Made by a program: the position numbers and the translations under genes
Part shown: positions 52,309-61,587 of the stretch, in pieces
Numbering within the stretch: position 1 is the stretch's first letter
Layout of the letters: each line of letters opens with the position of its first letter
Assembly (NCBI GenBank): GCA_964344255.1
Contig: CAYFMQ010000012.1
Location: 1 to 64,000, forward strand
Length of the DNA: 64,000 nt
Reading direction: 5' to 3'
From: JAJFIE01 sp964344255
GTDB lineage: Bacteria; Pseudomonadota; Alphaproteobacteria; Rhodospirillales; Casp-alpha2
The notes under the pieces: generated by a model
Told to the model about the DNA's origin: nothing
The model's database searches: none
What the model saw: the letters and a program-made list of their open reading frames with translations, nothing else

Positions 52309-53493
52309 ATGGCTAATACATCTCCATACCAGTGGGACGACCCGTTTCTTCTCGATAACCAGTTGAGTGAAGAAGAAAGGCTGGTGCGCGATACGGCACG
52401 TGATTACGCACAGGATAAGCTGATGCCCCGCATCCTTGAAGCCAATCGTCATGAAACCTTTGATCCGGAAATCGTTCCGGAACTTGGAGAACTAGGCCTT
52501 CTCGGCTCAACAATTCCGGAAGAATACGGCTGCGCCGGCGTAAACCACGTCTGCTACGGCCTGGTCGCCCGCGAAATCGAGCGGGTTGATTCAGGCTACC
52601 GCTCCGTCATGAGCGTCCAGTCCTCATTGGTCATGCACCCGATCTTCACATACGGCACCGAAGAGATGCGCCAGAAATACCTGCCCCGCCTCGCAACGGG
52701 CGAGCTGCTTGGGTGTTTCGGACTGACCGAGCCGGACCACGGTTCCGATCCCGGCGGCATGAAAACCAGGGCGGAAAAAGATGAAGGCGGTTATGTCCTT
52801 ACCGGATCCAAGATGTGGATTACCAACTCCCCTATCGCCGATGTCTTTATTGTCTGGGCCAAGCTTGACGACGTGATCCGTGGTTTTGTCCTCGAACGAG
52901 GCATGGAAGGGCTGAGCACGCCGAAGATCGAAGGCAAGTTCAGCCTTCGCGCTTCCATAACCGGTGAGATTGTCCTCGATAAGGTGTTTGTACCAGAAGA
53001 GAACATGTTCCCGGATGTAACCGGCCTGAAAGGGCCGTTCGGCTGCCTGAACAAGGCCCGTTTCGGGATCGCCTGGGGATCGCTTGGCGCGGCTGAGTTC
53101 TGCTGGCATGCAGCCCGTCAGTACACGCTGGACCGCAAACAATTCAACCGTCCGCTCGCCGCCAATCAGCTGATCCAGAAAAAACTCGCCGACATGCAAA
53201 CGGAAATCACCCTTGGCTTGCAAGGGTGCCTGCGCGTCGCACACATGCTGGATGAAGGTGATTGCCCGCCTGAGAACATCTCCATGATCAAACGAAATTC
53301 CTGTGGCAAGTCGCTCGACATCGCCCGCATGGCGCGGGACATGCACGGCGGCAACGGCGTTGCTGACGAATTCCATGTCATCCGCCATGTCATGAATCTG
53401 GAAGCCGTGAATACCTATGAAGGCACCCATGATATTCACGCGTTGATCCTGGGCCGTGCCCAGACGGGCCTGCAAGCCTTCACCGGGGCTTAA
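52309..53493 (+). CDS. gcdH: Glutaryl-CoA dehydrogenase
   Basis: This 394-residue FAD acyl-CoA dehydrogenase oxidises and decarboxylates glutaryl-CoA to crotonyl-CoA in lysine and tryptophan breakdown. It has GLTEPDHGSDPGGMKT and KMWITNSPIADVF (FAD contacts), RMARDMHGGNGVADEFHVIRH, and catalytic Glu in EAVNTYEGTHDIHALILGRA, which is characteristic of GcdH rather than other acyl-CoA dehydrogenases. The ribosome-binding site is AGAGGGTGAAG. The cupin gene follows 18 bp later. Confidence 0.94.
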   Translation: MANTSPYQWDDPFLLDNQLSEEERLVRDTARDYAQDKLMPRILEANRHETFDPEIVPELGELGLLGSTIPEEYGCAGVNHVCYGLVAREIERVDSGYRSVMSVQSSLVMHPIFTYGTEEMRQKYLPRLATGELLGCFGLTEPDHGSDPGGMKTRAEKDEGGYVLTGSKMWITNSPIADVFIVWAKLDDVIRGFVLERGMEGLSTPKIEGKFSLRASITGEIVLDKVFVPEENMFPDVTGLKGPFGCLNKARFGIAWGSLGAAEFCWHAARQYTLDRKQFNRPLAANQLIQKKLADMQTEITLGLQGCLRVAHMLDEGDCPPENISMIKRNSCGKSLDIARMARDMHGGNGVADEFHVIRHVMNLEAVNTYEGTHDIHALILGRAQTGLQAFTGA

Positions 53494-53511
53494 AGAAAGG
53501 GGAGCCGCTAG

Positions 53512-53910
53512 ATGTCTGAATCTGTCGAACGTGCCAAACAGCTTGGCAACATACTGGATGCTTCTCTCCGCACCATCATTTCGACGGATAGTGACAATTT
53601 CCGTCCCTATGACCGTTACGGCGTCGAACTGCCCGGTATGAGCTGGCTGCCTTTGAGTCTGAATGAGGAGGAAAAGCTTGATCTGTTTATGCTCAGGTTC
53701 GAGCCGGGTGCCCAAAGCTATCCCCATAAGCATACGGAAGCGGAACAGTTTTTGATGCTGGAAGGCACCTTGACGGACTGTGACGGCCACGTTTTCAAGG
53801 CAGGAGATTTCGTTCGCTTTGAGCCGGGTTCCGAGCACCATTCAGCTTCAGAGAACGGTTGTCTGATTCTGGTTATTCTCAGGGACAGAAATCGTCCGCT
53901 AAAAGACTAA
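53512..53910 (+). CDS. Cupin-domain protein
   Basis: This 132-residue protein is mostly a single cupin barrel (about 45-125). Metal-ligand motif one is PHKHTEAEQFLMLEG (His, His, Glu) and motif two FVRFEPGSEHHSASENG (His). It resembles ChrR-type cupin/anti-sigma C-terminal domains but lacks the zinc-binding anti-sigma helices, so a small enzyme or sensor is more likely. 18 bp downstream of gcdH, likely the same transcript. Confidence 0.85.
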   Translation: MSESVERAKQLGNILDASLRTIISTDSDNFRPYDRYGVELPGMSWLPLSLNEEEKLDLFMLRFEPGAQSYPHKHTEAEQFLMLEGTLTDCDGHVFKAGDFVRFEPGSEHHSASENGCLILVILRDRNRPLKD

Positions 53911-53929
53911 AAATATAAACCGATCTATA

Positions 53930-54406
53930 TCACCATTCATCCACCCGCTCAATTTTCTCCTTGGGAGCTACCGGTGGCTTGCTGGCCCTTGTGCAGATAT
54001 AGAGTCCGACGGGAATGAGCACGACGCCAAGCAGGGCAGCCGGTATCAAATCACCGTCATAGGCGAAAGCCATATAGACAACGCTCGCCATCATCATCAG
54101 AACGGCAATGAATTTCGCCCTTACAGGTATTACACGATACTGATACCAGGCCCTGACAGGCGGCCCCAGAATTTTATGTTCCCACAACCAGACTTGGAAC
54201 TTGAGAGAGCTTTTTGAAAAGGCCCATACAGCGGCAATCAGAAAGACCGTCGTCGGCATTCCGGGAACGGCAATGCCAATCACCCCCAAAAGGATCATGA
54301 CCCAGCCGAAAGCGAACAGCCACCAGCGGATAACGGCTGACGACGACAATTGATAAGGCGGCGGCTCATCAAGCGGCGTATTTTTGTTTGTTTCGGGAGC
54401 GGGCAT
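53930..54406 (-). CDS. DUF454 (YbaN-like) inner-membrane protein
   Basis: This 158-residue protein has helices near 28-48, 52-70, 95-115 and 118-135. It carries the family sequence GVIGIAVPGMPTTVFLIAAVWAFSKSS and FQVWLWEHKILGPPVRAW. Widespread in proteobacteria with no assigned function. Convergent with the cupin gene, 20 bp between stops. Confidence 0.9.
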   Translation of the reverse strand: MPAPETNKNTPLDEPPPYQLSSSAVIRWWLFAFGWVMILLGVIGIAVPGMPTTVFLIAAVWAFSKSSLKFQVWLWEHKILGPPVRAWYQYRVIPVRAKFIAVLMMMASVVYMAFAYDGDLIPAALLGVVLIPVGLYICTRASKPPVAPKEKIERVDEW

Positions 54407-54472
54407 GTTATTCAGTGTTGTCTGCCGTTACGAAAGATTGGCATGTTGTTCGGGATCACTGTGCCATAAATT

Positions 54473-55204
54473 ATGCCGATTGGGACACACCCTTTATTCA
54501 AACCTGTAAATGCCTGCCATATGACCCACGCTATCAGCACCCCGGCAAACTCCCGCTTCAGCGATAGGAACCTGACGGATGATCATGTATGGATCGATCT
54601 GACGAATTCAGCGCAACGGCTCGACACGCCCCTTCCCGCCTTGTTCCTTGACCGTGATGGCGTCATCGTGGTCGATGCCCATTACCTCGGCGACCCTGAT
54701 AAAGTCGAACTGATTGACGGTGCCGGCCAACTGATTGGTTCGGCGAACGAGGCTGGCATCCCCGTCATCGTTGTCACCAATCAAAGCGGCATCGGGCGCG
54801 GTTATTTCGGCTGGCAGGAATTTGAAGCGGTTCAGGACAGAATCGAAAATCTCCTTTCCCAGCATAACGCGAGATGGGATGCCGTTTTGGCCTGTCCGCA
54901 TCACCGGGACGCCATTGCCCCTTATGACGTGGACAACCACCCCTGGCGCAAGCCCAATCCCGGCATGTTGACAGCTGCTCGGGCTATCCAGAATATCAAT
55001 CTTGCTGGTTCATGGGTTGTCGGAGACAAGGCGGGGGATTTGTTGGCGGGGAAAGACGCCGGCCTTAAAGGCGGCATTCATGTGGCCACCCATCCTGAAA
55101 AGGCCCAGGAGGAACGCGAAAAGTCCACAGCGCTGCAATCAGATGATTATGACGTTAGAACGCGGGAAGACCTACAAGGGCTCTGGGACCTGCTTGATTT
55201 CTAA
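54473..55204 (+). CDS. HAD-IIIA phosphatase (GmhB-like)
   Basis: This 243-residue phosphatase is related to D,D-heptose 1,7-bisphosphate phosphatase. Motif I is ALFLDRDGVIV near residue 57, motif II VVTNQSGIGRGYF, motif III region PWRKPNPGML and motif IV VVGDKAGDLLAGKDAG. The E. coli enzyme binds zinc with CxH and CxC; here CPHH is present, but the second pair reads NHPWRKP, so the zinc site is altered. A 45-residue N-terminal extension precedes motif I, and the true start could be ATG 54521. Its 3' end overlaps the convergent isomerase-like gene by 4 bp. Confidence 0.85.
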   Translation: MPIGTHPLFKPVNACHMTHAISTPANSRFSDRNLTDDHVWIDLTNSAQRLDTPLPALFLDRDGVIVVDAHYLGDPDKVELIDGAGQLIGSANEAGIPVIVVTNQSGIGRGYFGWQEFEAVQDRIENLLSQHNARWDAVLACPHHRDAIAPYDVDNHPWRKPNPGMLTAARAIQNINLAGSWVVGDKAGDLLAGKDAGLKGGIHVATHPEKAQEEREKSTALQSDDYDVRTREDLQGLWDLLDF

Positions 55205-55992
55205 CGGCTGTCGGGTGCCGTCACACCATAAGCCCTTGCCCAGCCAAGCCCCTCCAGAGTGCCAGATTTCGGTTTGTACTCGCACCCAACCCACCCGTCA
55301 TAGCCAATCACATCGATCAGCTCCAACAGCGGGGGATAGTCGATCTCTCCGATGTCCGGTTCGTGACGTCCGGGATGTCCGCTAATTTGGATATGGGCAA
55401 TATTGTCACTGAATGTTCTGAGGCTTTCCTCAAGACTCTCGCCCATCCGGTAGGCATGATAGAGATCGAACTGCAGGGCGACATTTTCCCGGCCCACATC
55501 ATCAAGGAGAGCAACGGCGTCTATTGAACGACTAAGGTAATATCCCGGCACATCAAAAGTGTTGATGGGCTCAAGCAGTGCTGTAATGCCATACGGGGCG
55601 AACAGATCAGCCGCGTACCGGACATTCTCTTTCAAGACCCTCCGGCACGCATCCGTTGAATGTTCAAACGAAGGGCATCCGGACATCACATGCACCAGGT
55701 TCACGTCTAATTCCCGGCAATATTCCAGCGCCTTTTGCAATCCGGCACGACAATCTTCCTGCCGTCCGGGCACGGCGATTAACCCCATTCCATCTTCGTT
55801 TGACGCTGGCGTATTAATCAGGATCATTTCCAGATTACAACGGGAGAGCCTGGCTGCGATTTTGTCTGAAGGTTCTTCATAAGGAAATTGACACTCGACA
55901 GCCGCAAACCCCGCATCGGCGGCGGCGCCAATACGGTCGAGAAAGCTCCATTCTCCGAACATGGTTGATAGGTTGGCGGCCAGATTTGGCAT
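55201..55992 (-). CDS. Hydroxypyruvate isomerase-like TIM-barrel protein
   Basis: This 263-residue protein of the xylose-isomerase-like superfamily. It starts MPNLAANLSTMFGEWSFLDR, has AVECQFPYEEP, LVHVMSGCPS, LLEPINTFDVPGYYL with the metal Glu, LQFDLYHAYRMGE (Asp, His) and IQISGHPGRHEPDIGEIDY. This is the Hyi/OtnI pattern. Likely reaction: hydroxypyruvate to tartronate semialdehyde or a related 2-oxo-tetronate isomerisation. It is transcribed 3 bp after the ELM1-type gene. Confidence 0.9.
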   Translation of the reverse strand: MPNLAANLSTMFGEWSFLDRIGAAADAGFAAVECQFPYEEPSDKIAARLSRCNLEMILINTPASNEDGMGLIAVPGRQEDCRAGLQKALEYCRELDVNLVHVMSGCPSFEHSTDACRRVLKENVRYAADLFAPYGITALLEPINTFDVPGYYLSRSIDAVALLDDVGRENVALQFDLYHAYRMGESLEESLRTFSDNIAHIQISGHPGRHEPDIGEIDYPPLLELIDVIGYDGWVGCEYKPKSGTLEGLGWARAYGVTAPDSR

Positions 55993-55995
55993 TAT

Positions 55996-56985
55996 TCAAA
56001 GGACCCCCAGTTTTTCCCGGATGGCGTCCGCAATGCACTCGGTGGAATTGAGACGGGGATGATCCCATGTTTCCCATTCACCGGTAAGGGGGCGGGCGTA
56101 ACCTTCCGAATACAAAGCTTGGTGCAGACGGGCGTGCTTGTCCGTAATCAAGTCGTGCGGTGCAAAAATGAAGACGGGCGCTTTTGACGCACATACTTCC
56201 GAACACATGGAAACCGAGTCTCCCGTAACAACGATGACATCCGCCGTCGCCAGATATCCCAGATAAGGATTTTCCCCCTCCTCGCCCCAGCGGAAACTCT
56301 GATGGGGAGCAGTTACCTGACTGAACAATGCTTCTTCGGCGGCGCGGCCTGTCCTGCGGCTGGTGGATATCATCAGGCCGCCACCGGACTTTACGGCAAG
56401 CTCATTTATCTTTTGCCCCAGTTCCCGGGCCATGGCCTCAGTGAAAGTGCGCCGTCGAGTCGAACCGCCGACCAGGACGGCAATTCTTGGCGTTGAAAGT
56501 TCTGACAATCGGTCACGCCAATTGTCTGATGCCTGGGCAAGTCTTTCTTCCGTTATGCCGTGCGGTGCGCCGAGAATGCTCAGGATATTGTTTCCCGATT
56601 TTGATGCGTCATGGGTCGGGACAGCGACGAGATCGAAATCCCTGATACCCGCATCACCCGGATACATGATCTGAACTAATTTCGTGCGTCCACCGCTCCG
56701 TTTTTTAATCGCTCGCGCAACAGGGCCAATCCGCCTCCCGGCTGCAATCACCAGGTCAGGCCAGGGCTCTCGAAAGCCGAGCCTTGAAATCATTGTTAAT
56801 CCCAGAAACGAGGCGCCCAACAGACAGTTGGGTAAACGGGCAAGCGGTGAATAGCGTACTTCCTTTGTCACAAAAGGAATCCCGAGACATTCTGCGACGC
56901 CAAGGCACTGGCTTCTGTTTCCGGCCCTGTCATCCAGCAACGCCCAGATTACGGGAGCACTTTGGTTCTGGTTATTGTTGTTCAT
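55996..56985 (-). CDS. ELM1-family (DUF1022) protein, glycosyltransferase-like
   Basis: This 329-residue protein starts with APVIWALLDDRAGNRSQCLG, has YSPLARLPN, LVIAAGRRIGPVARAI, LVQIMYPGD and VLVGGSTRRRTFTEAMA, followed by GDSVSMCSEVCASKAPVFIF. This is the DUF1022/ELM1 family, found in alphaproteobacteria and plant mitochondria, with a GT-B-like fold and uncertain function. It may act on cell-surface glycans. The isomerase-like gene follows 3 bp downstream. Confidence 0.9.
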   Translation of the reverse strand: MNNNNQNQSAPVIWALLDDRAGNRSQCLGVAECLGIPFVTKEVRYSPLARLPNCLLGASFLGLTMISRLGFREPWPDLVIAAGRRIGPVARAIKKRSGGRTKLVQIMYPGDAGIRDFDLVAVPTHDASKSGNNILSILGAPHGITEERLAQASDNWRDRLSELSTPRIAVLVGGSTRRRTFTEAMARELGQKINELAVKSGGGLMISTSRRTGRAAEEALFSQVTAPHQSFRWGEEGENPYLGYLATADVIVVTGDSVSMCSEVCASKAPVFIFAPHDLITDKHARLHQALYSEGYARPLTGEWETWDHPRLNSTECIADAIREKLGVL

Positions 56986-57129
56986 AGGGCAATAAACCGG
57001 TCTGAAGCCCCGCGGGTCAACCGGAATTCACAGGAAATGGAAAAGATCGGGCAATTCGAAATTGTCACAAGCCATTTCACCCACTAAACAAGAGAAACGA
57101 AAAACAGATCTATACAGGATGCCCAGAGA

Positions 57130-57819
57130 ATGACAGATACGGCCCAAACTTCTTCACCGGCGGAAGCGGCGCGAGAAACCGCCCGGATGCTGCTCGACAT
57201 CAAGGCCGTCAACTTTCGCCCGCAGGAGCCCTACATGCTCACGGCCGGCTGGGCCAGCCCCGTCTATATCGATTGCCGTTGGGTCATTTCGTTCCCGGAA
57301 GCACGCAGCAAAATCATCTCCCATGCCGTATCGATCCTTGAACAGAATATCGGATTTGATTCCATCGATGCTGTCGCAGGCGGCGAGACAGCCGGTATCC
57401 CCTATGCTGCCTGGATTGCCGAAGCAACCAACAAACCCATGCAGTATGTGCGCAAGAAACCGAAAGGTTTCGGCCGAGATGCGCAAATCGAAGGCAACCT
57501 GACAGAAGGCAGCCGGGTTCTCCTGGTTGAGGATCTGGCGACCGACGGCGGCTCCAAGGTCAATTTCGTCAATGCGTTGAGGACAGCTGGCGCCGAAGTT
57601 TCCGATGCTTTCGTCGTTTTCTTCTATGGTGTTTTCCCAGGTGCCCTCGATGGCCTGAAAGAACTCGGCGTTACCCTGCATTACCTGACAACCTGGCGTG
57701 AGGTTCTGGAAGAGGCGGAACGCGGTCAGGATTTCACGAATGAAGAAATTAACGGTGTTCGGGAATTTCTCGATGATCCCCTTGGTTGGTCTGCATCACA
57801 CGGCGGCAGGGCGTCCTGA
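57130..57819 (+). CDS. pyrE: Orotate phosphoribosyltransferase
   Basis: This 229-residue enzyme joins orotate to PRPP, giving orotidine 5'-phosphate in pyrimidine synthesis. It has SPVYIDCRWVISFP near residue 45, the VAGGETAGIPYAAWIAE segment, MQYVRKKPKGFGRDAQIEG and the PRPP-loop LLVEDLATDGGSKVNF. Length and the N-terminal start agree with the long alphaproteobacterial form. No strong ribosome-binding site is seen. Monocistronic. Confidence 0.95.
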   Translation: MTDTAQTSSPAEAARETARMLLDIKAVNFRPQEPYMLTAGWASPVYIDCRWVISFPEARSKIISHAVSILEQNIGFDSIDAVAGGETAGIPYAAWIAEATNKPMQYVRKKPKGFGRDAQIEGNLTEGSRVLLVEDLATDGGSKVNFVNALRTAGAEVSDAFVVFFYGVFPGALDGLKELGVTLHYLTTWREVLEEAERGQDFTNEEINGVREFLDDPLGWSASHGGRAS

Positions 57820-57899
57820 TCGATTAGAGATTTCATCTCACATCTCCTTTGCCAAATGGTAAGGTAGGCTTGTCCCTGTAAACCCGGATAGGCTGAGTA

Positions 57900-59570
57900 G
57901 TGAAACACCGCATCATCAATCTTCTTATTGCATCCGTCGCAATAATCCTTTCATTCGCCACCCAAACCACGGCGCACGCCAGGGACACCCTGGTCATCGG
58001 CATTTCCCAATTTCCATCGACTTTCCATCCCAGCATCAATTCCATGCTGGCAAAGAGCTACATCCTCGCCATGACCCGCAGGCCAATCACCTCGTATGAC
58101 AAGGACTGGAATCTGGTCTGCATGCTCTGCACCGAATTGCCGACCATTGAAAACGGCCTCGCCAGACGGGAGAAGACACCGGACAACAAGAACGGCGTCG
58201 CCATTACCTATACGCTGAACGCACAGGCTACATGGGGCGATGGCGTTCCCGTCACCACGAAGGATGTGATCTTCACCTGGGAAGCCGGAAAAAATGAACT
58301 ATCCGGGATCGGCGGCGCGGAACTATACAGGCGGATTTATAAAATTGACGCCGTTGACGACAAGACCTTCACGCTGCACGTCGACCGGCTAACGTTCGAT
58401 TACAACAGCCTTGGCGGATTTGCGCTGCTACCGGAACATATCGAACGCAAAAACTTTTCCGAACCCGCCGAATACAGACACAAAACGGCCTATGATACGG
58501 ATACCCTTTATGAGGGGCTCTATGCCGGTCCATACCTCATTAGCGCCGTCAGTCCGGGCTCCCATGTCACGCTGGAACGGAATCCCAAATGGTGGGGGAA
58601 AACACCGGCATTCAAGAAAATCATCGTCCGGGTTATTGAAAATACCGCAGCCCTTGAGGCCAACCTGCTTTCGGGAGAGATCGACATGATTGCAGGTGAA
58701 CTTGGCCTGACCATCGATCAGGCCCTGAGTTTTGAAAAACGCCACGGCAATAAATTCTCGATCATATACAAACCGGGCCTTATTTACGAGCATATCGATC
58801 TCAATCTGGACAACCCGATCCTTAGCGACCTGCGCATCCGCCAGGCGCTGATTTACGCCATTGACCGCAAGGCCATAAGCCAACAGTTGTTCGGCGGTAA
58901 ACAGCCTGTCGCCATCAGCAACGTCAACCCGCTCGACGGCATGCACGCATCGGACCTGCCCAATCCTTCGTATGATCCAAAGATGGCCGCCCGCCTGCTG
59001 GCCGATGCCGGATGGGGCACCATGAAAAACGGCGTCAGAGTAAACGCTGAGGGTGAGCCCCTGTCGCTCGATTTCATCACCACGGCCGGTAACCGCACCC
59101 GGGAGCTTGTCCAACAGGTACTGCAGAGCCAGTGGCGCAAGCTGGGAATTGATGTGCGTATCAAGAACCAGCCGGCCCGGGTGTTTTTCGGCGAATCCCT
59201 GACGGAACGCACCTATACGGGCCTTGGCATGTACGCCTGGATCAGTTCGCCCGAAAGCGTTCCCCGTTCAACGCTTCATTCCGCCTATATCCCTGATCAG
59301 CACAACGGCTTTTCCGGGCAGAATTACCCGGGTTTCAGGAATTCCGAAATCGACGATTTGATAGACAGGATCGAAGTCGAACTGGACCCGGGAAAACGCC
59401 GCCCCCTATGGCGTCGCTTGCAGGAGATCTATATCCAGGAAATTCCCGTTATTCCGCTCTATTTTCGGGCCAATGTCTATATCCTACCCAAATGGCTTCA
59501 AGGCCTGGAGCCGACCGGACATCAGTATTCCTCTACACTTTGGGTTGAGAACTGGACGGTGAAGAACTGA
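57900..59570 (+). CDS. Oligopeptide-type ABC transporter substrate-binding protein
   Basis: This 556-residue class C (family 5) binding protein begins with GTG. The signal peptide is residues 1-27 (ending TTAHA). It has FPSTFHPSINSMLAKSYILA, YTLNAQATWGDGVPVTTKDV, LERNPKWWGK, DLRIRQALIYAIDRKAI and ADAGWG typical of the family. Relatives bind peptides, opines, glutathione or microcin-like compounds; the ligand here is unknown. First gene of a three-gene operon that lacks the two ATPase genes. Its stop overlaps the next start (TGATG). Confidence 0.9.
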   Translation: MKHRIINLLIASVAIILSFATQTTAHARDTLVIGISQFPSTFHPSINSMLAKSYILAMTRRPITSYDKDWNLVCMLCTELPTIENGLARREKTPDNKNGVAITYTLNAQATWGDGVPVTTKDVIFTWEAGKNELSGIGGAELYRRIYKIDAVDDKTFTLHVDRLTFDYNSLGGFALLPEHIERKNFSEPAEYRHKTAYDTDTLYEGLYAGPYLISAVSPGSHVTLERNPKWWGKTPAFKKIIVRVIENTAALEANLLSGEIDMIAGELGLTIDQALSFEKRHGNKFSIIYKPGLIYEHIDLNLDNPILSDLRIRQALIYAIDRKAISQQLFGGKQPVAISNVNPLDGMHASDLPNPSYDPKMAARLLADAGWGTMKNGVRVNAEGEPLSLDFITTAGNRTRELVQQVLQSQWRKLGIDVRIKNQPARVFFGESLTERTYTGLGMYAWISSPESVPRSTLHSAYIPDQHNGFSGQNYPGFRNSEIDDLIDRIEVELDPGKRRPLWRRLQEIYIQEIPVIPLYFRANVYILPKWLQGLEPTGHQYSSTLWVENWTVKN

Positions 59571-60538
59571 TGTCGCGATACCTGATCAGCCGTTTCGTGC
59601 AGATATTCATGGTTCTCGGGATCATGTCCTTTGTGATCTACGTCCTGATCGGCTTGATGCCGGGAGATCCCATTGACCTGATGATTAGCGCTGACCCCAA
59701 TCTGGGGCCGGAAGACGCCGAGCGCCTGTATCAGCTTTACGGACTCGATCAACCGATCACGACACGCTATCTGAATTGGCTGCAGGCTTTCGCCAATGGA
59801 GATCTGGGTTATTCGCGTCTGCATGGTAAACCGGTGCTGGAAGCAATAACGCCAGCACTGGGGAACACCATTAAGCTCTTAGGTATAAGTTTCGTGCTAT
59901 CTGTCGTTATCGGTATCAGCGCCGGTGTCTGGGCATCATCCAGACCCTATACAGCTGTCGATTATTCCATCAATTTTGCCGCTTTTGCAGGCATTTCCAT
60001 TCCGTCGTTCTGGCTGGCGTTGCTTTTGATCATTATTTTTTCCGTTACCCTCGGCATTCTCCCCGCAGGCGGCATCGGCGACATCCGAGAACAAGGCGGA
60101 TGGTGGAATTCGGCCAAATATCTGGTCCTGCCGGTTTTCGCCCTGACCATCGCAAGCGTCGGGGGGCATACCCGTTATATGCGCGCCGCCATGATTGAAG
60201 TTTTGCGTCAGGATTACATTCGGACCGCCCGCGCAAAGGGCCTATCGAGGACTCAAACCCTTCTCCGCCACGCTCTGCGTAACGCCATGATTCCGGTCGT
60301 GACGATCATCGCGCTGGATTTCGGCTTCCTGTTTTCAGGCGCCCTGATCACGGAAACGGTTTTCGCTTATCCCGGCATGGGTAAATTGATCTTCGATTCT
60401 ATCATGGGGAACGATTTCAATCTGGCCCTGGCGACGCTTTTGTGTGCAACAGGCATCACCTTGCTCGGTAATCTGGGCGCCGATCTGGCTTACGCTGCGC
60501 TTGACCCCCGTATCAGACTCCATGAGGCGCAGCCATGA
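59570..60538 (+). CDS. Oligopeptide-type ABC permease (DppB/OppB-like)
   Basis: This 322-residue inner-membrane permease with six helices and a large periplasmic loop (about 30-100). It has an N-terminal RFVQIFMVLGIMSFVIYVLI, FVLSVVIGISAGVW and the ATPase-coupling EAA loop DYIRTARAKGLSRTQTLLRH. Overlaps the binding-protein gene by 1 bp and the next permease by 4 bp. Confidence 0.93.
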   Translation: MSRYLISRFVQIFMVLGIMSFVIYVLIGLMPGDPIDLMISADPNLGPEDAERLYQLYGLDQPITTRYLNWLQAFANGDLGYSRLHGKPVLEAITPALGNTIKLLGISFVLSVVIGISAGVWASSRPYTAVDYSINFAAFAGISIPSFWLALLLIIIFSVTLGILPAGGIGDIREQGGWWNSAKYLVLPVFALTIASVGGHTRYMRAAMIEVLRQDYIRTARAKGLSRTQTLLRHALRNAMIPVVTIIALDFGFLFSGALITETVFAYPGMGKLIFDSIMGNDFNLALATLLCATGITLLGNLGADLAYAALDPRIRLHEAQP

Positions 60539-61470
60539 TCCCCGATCCTTCATCCACGCAGTCTGGTGTTTCATACTCATCGCTTGTGCGCCGTAGATTT
60601 TTCGCCCATCGACTTGCCTATATCAGCCTTCTCGTTCTTGCCTGCATGACATTTTTCAGCCTGATCGCCTATCCGATAGAAGTGTTATTGGGAACAGATA
60701 CAACTGCCGTTGATTTGTTCAACAGGTTCGCCCTCCCATCCATAGACCATCCCCTGGGCACAGACGAACTGGGACGCGATTTCCTTGTCCGCCTGCTGCA
60801 GGGCGGCCAGGTTTCCCTGTTTGTCGGCCTGGTTTCTGCCCTGATCGCATCGTTTATCGGGACCATTATCGGTATCAGTGCAGGATACTACGGCGGCTGG
60901 CTGGATAACCTTCTGATGCGGGTGACCGATGGCGTTATTGCGCTGCCCTTATTGCCCTTACTAATCGTGCTGGCGGCGCTTGATCTATCGAAACTGGGGC
61001 TGCCGATGGAAGTGGTCAATAGTGAAAACATCAGTCTTTACCGGATTATTGTTATCGTATCGCTCGCAGGATGGACGACATCCGCCCGGTTGGTCCGGGC
61101 CAATACGCTGTCTTTGAAGGAGCGTCCCTTCATTATGGCTGCAAGAGCCCAGGGCGCCGGTGCATTCCGTATCATGGGCGTGCATATTCTTCCCAACCTT
61201 GCCTCACCGATCATCGTCGCCACGACATTGTCCATCGGAAACATCATTCTGCTTGAATCGGTGCTGAGTTTTCTAGGGTTAGGAATCCAGCCTCCGGTGC
61301 CAAGTTGGGGCAATATGCTGACAAATGCCCAAGAATTGATCTGGCAGGCGCCCATGTTGGCGTTTTATCCGGGAATGTTGATCTTTTTAACGGTCATCGC
61401 CTTCAATTTTATCGGCGATGGGCTTCAGGATGCCCTTGATCCGCGCTCAAACATCAAAGAATCGCTTTAA
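60535..61470 (+). CDS. Oligopeptide-type ABC permease (DppC/OppC-like)
   Basis: This 311-residue permease with six helices has DHPLGTDELGRDFLVRLLQG near residue 75 and the coupling loop MAARAQGAGAFRIMGVHILP, the DppC signature. It pairs with the previous permease. No ATPase genes follow; an aminotransferase begins 117 bp downstream, so the motor subunits must be encoded elsewhere. Confidence 0.93.
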   Translation: MIPDPSSTQSGVSYSSLVRRRFFAHRLAYISLLVLACMTFFSLIAYPIEVLLGTDTTAVDLFNRFALPSIDHPLGTDELGRDFLVRLLQGGQVSLFVGLVSALIASFIGTIIGISAGYYGGWLDNLLMRVTDGVIALPLLPLLIVLAALDLSKLGLPMEVVNSENISLYRIIVIVSLAGWTTSARLVRANTLSLKERPFIMAARAQGAGAFRIMGVHILPNLASPIIVATTLSIGNIILLESVLSFLGLGIQPPVPSWGNMLTNAQELIWQAPMLAFYPGMLIFLTVIAFNFIGDGLQDALDPRSNIKESL

Positions 61471-61587
61471 ATTTTAGTTTTTGGCTGTTTGACCAAGATC
61501 ATTTCCTTTCAGGGCTTCTCCGTATATTGTGCGTGCTCTGATCATGATTTTGATCTGCCAAGGGAAATTTAATTTAGGAGAGTGCAA

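Noticed and set aside
52624..53841. 405-residue open frame on the minus strand
   Set aside because: It is antisense to gcdH and the cupin gene, which have clear family motifs on the plus strand. Its composition has no recognisable domain.
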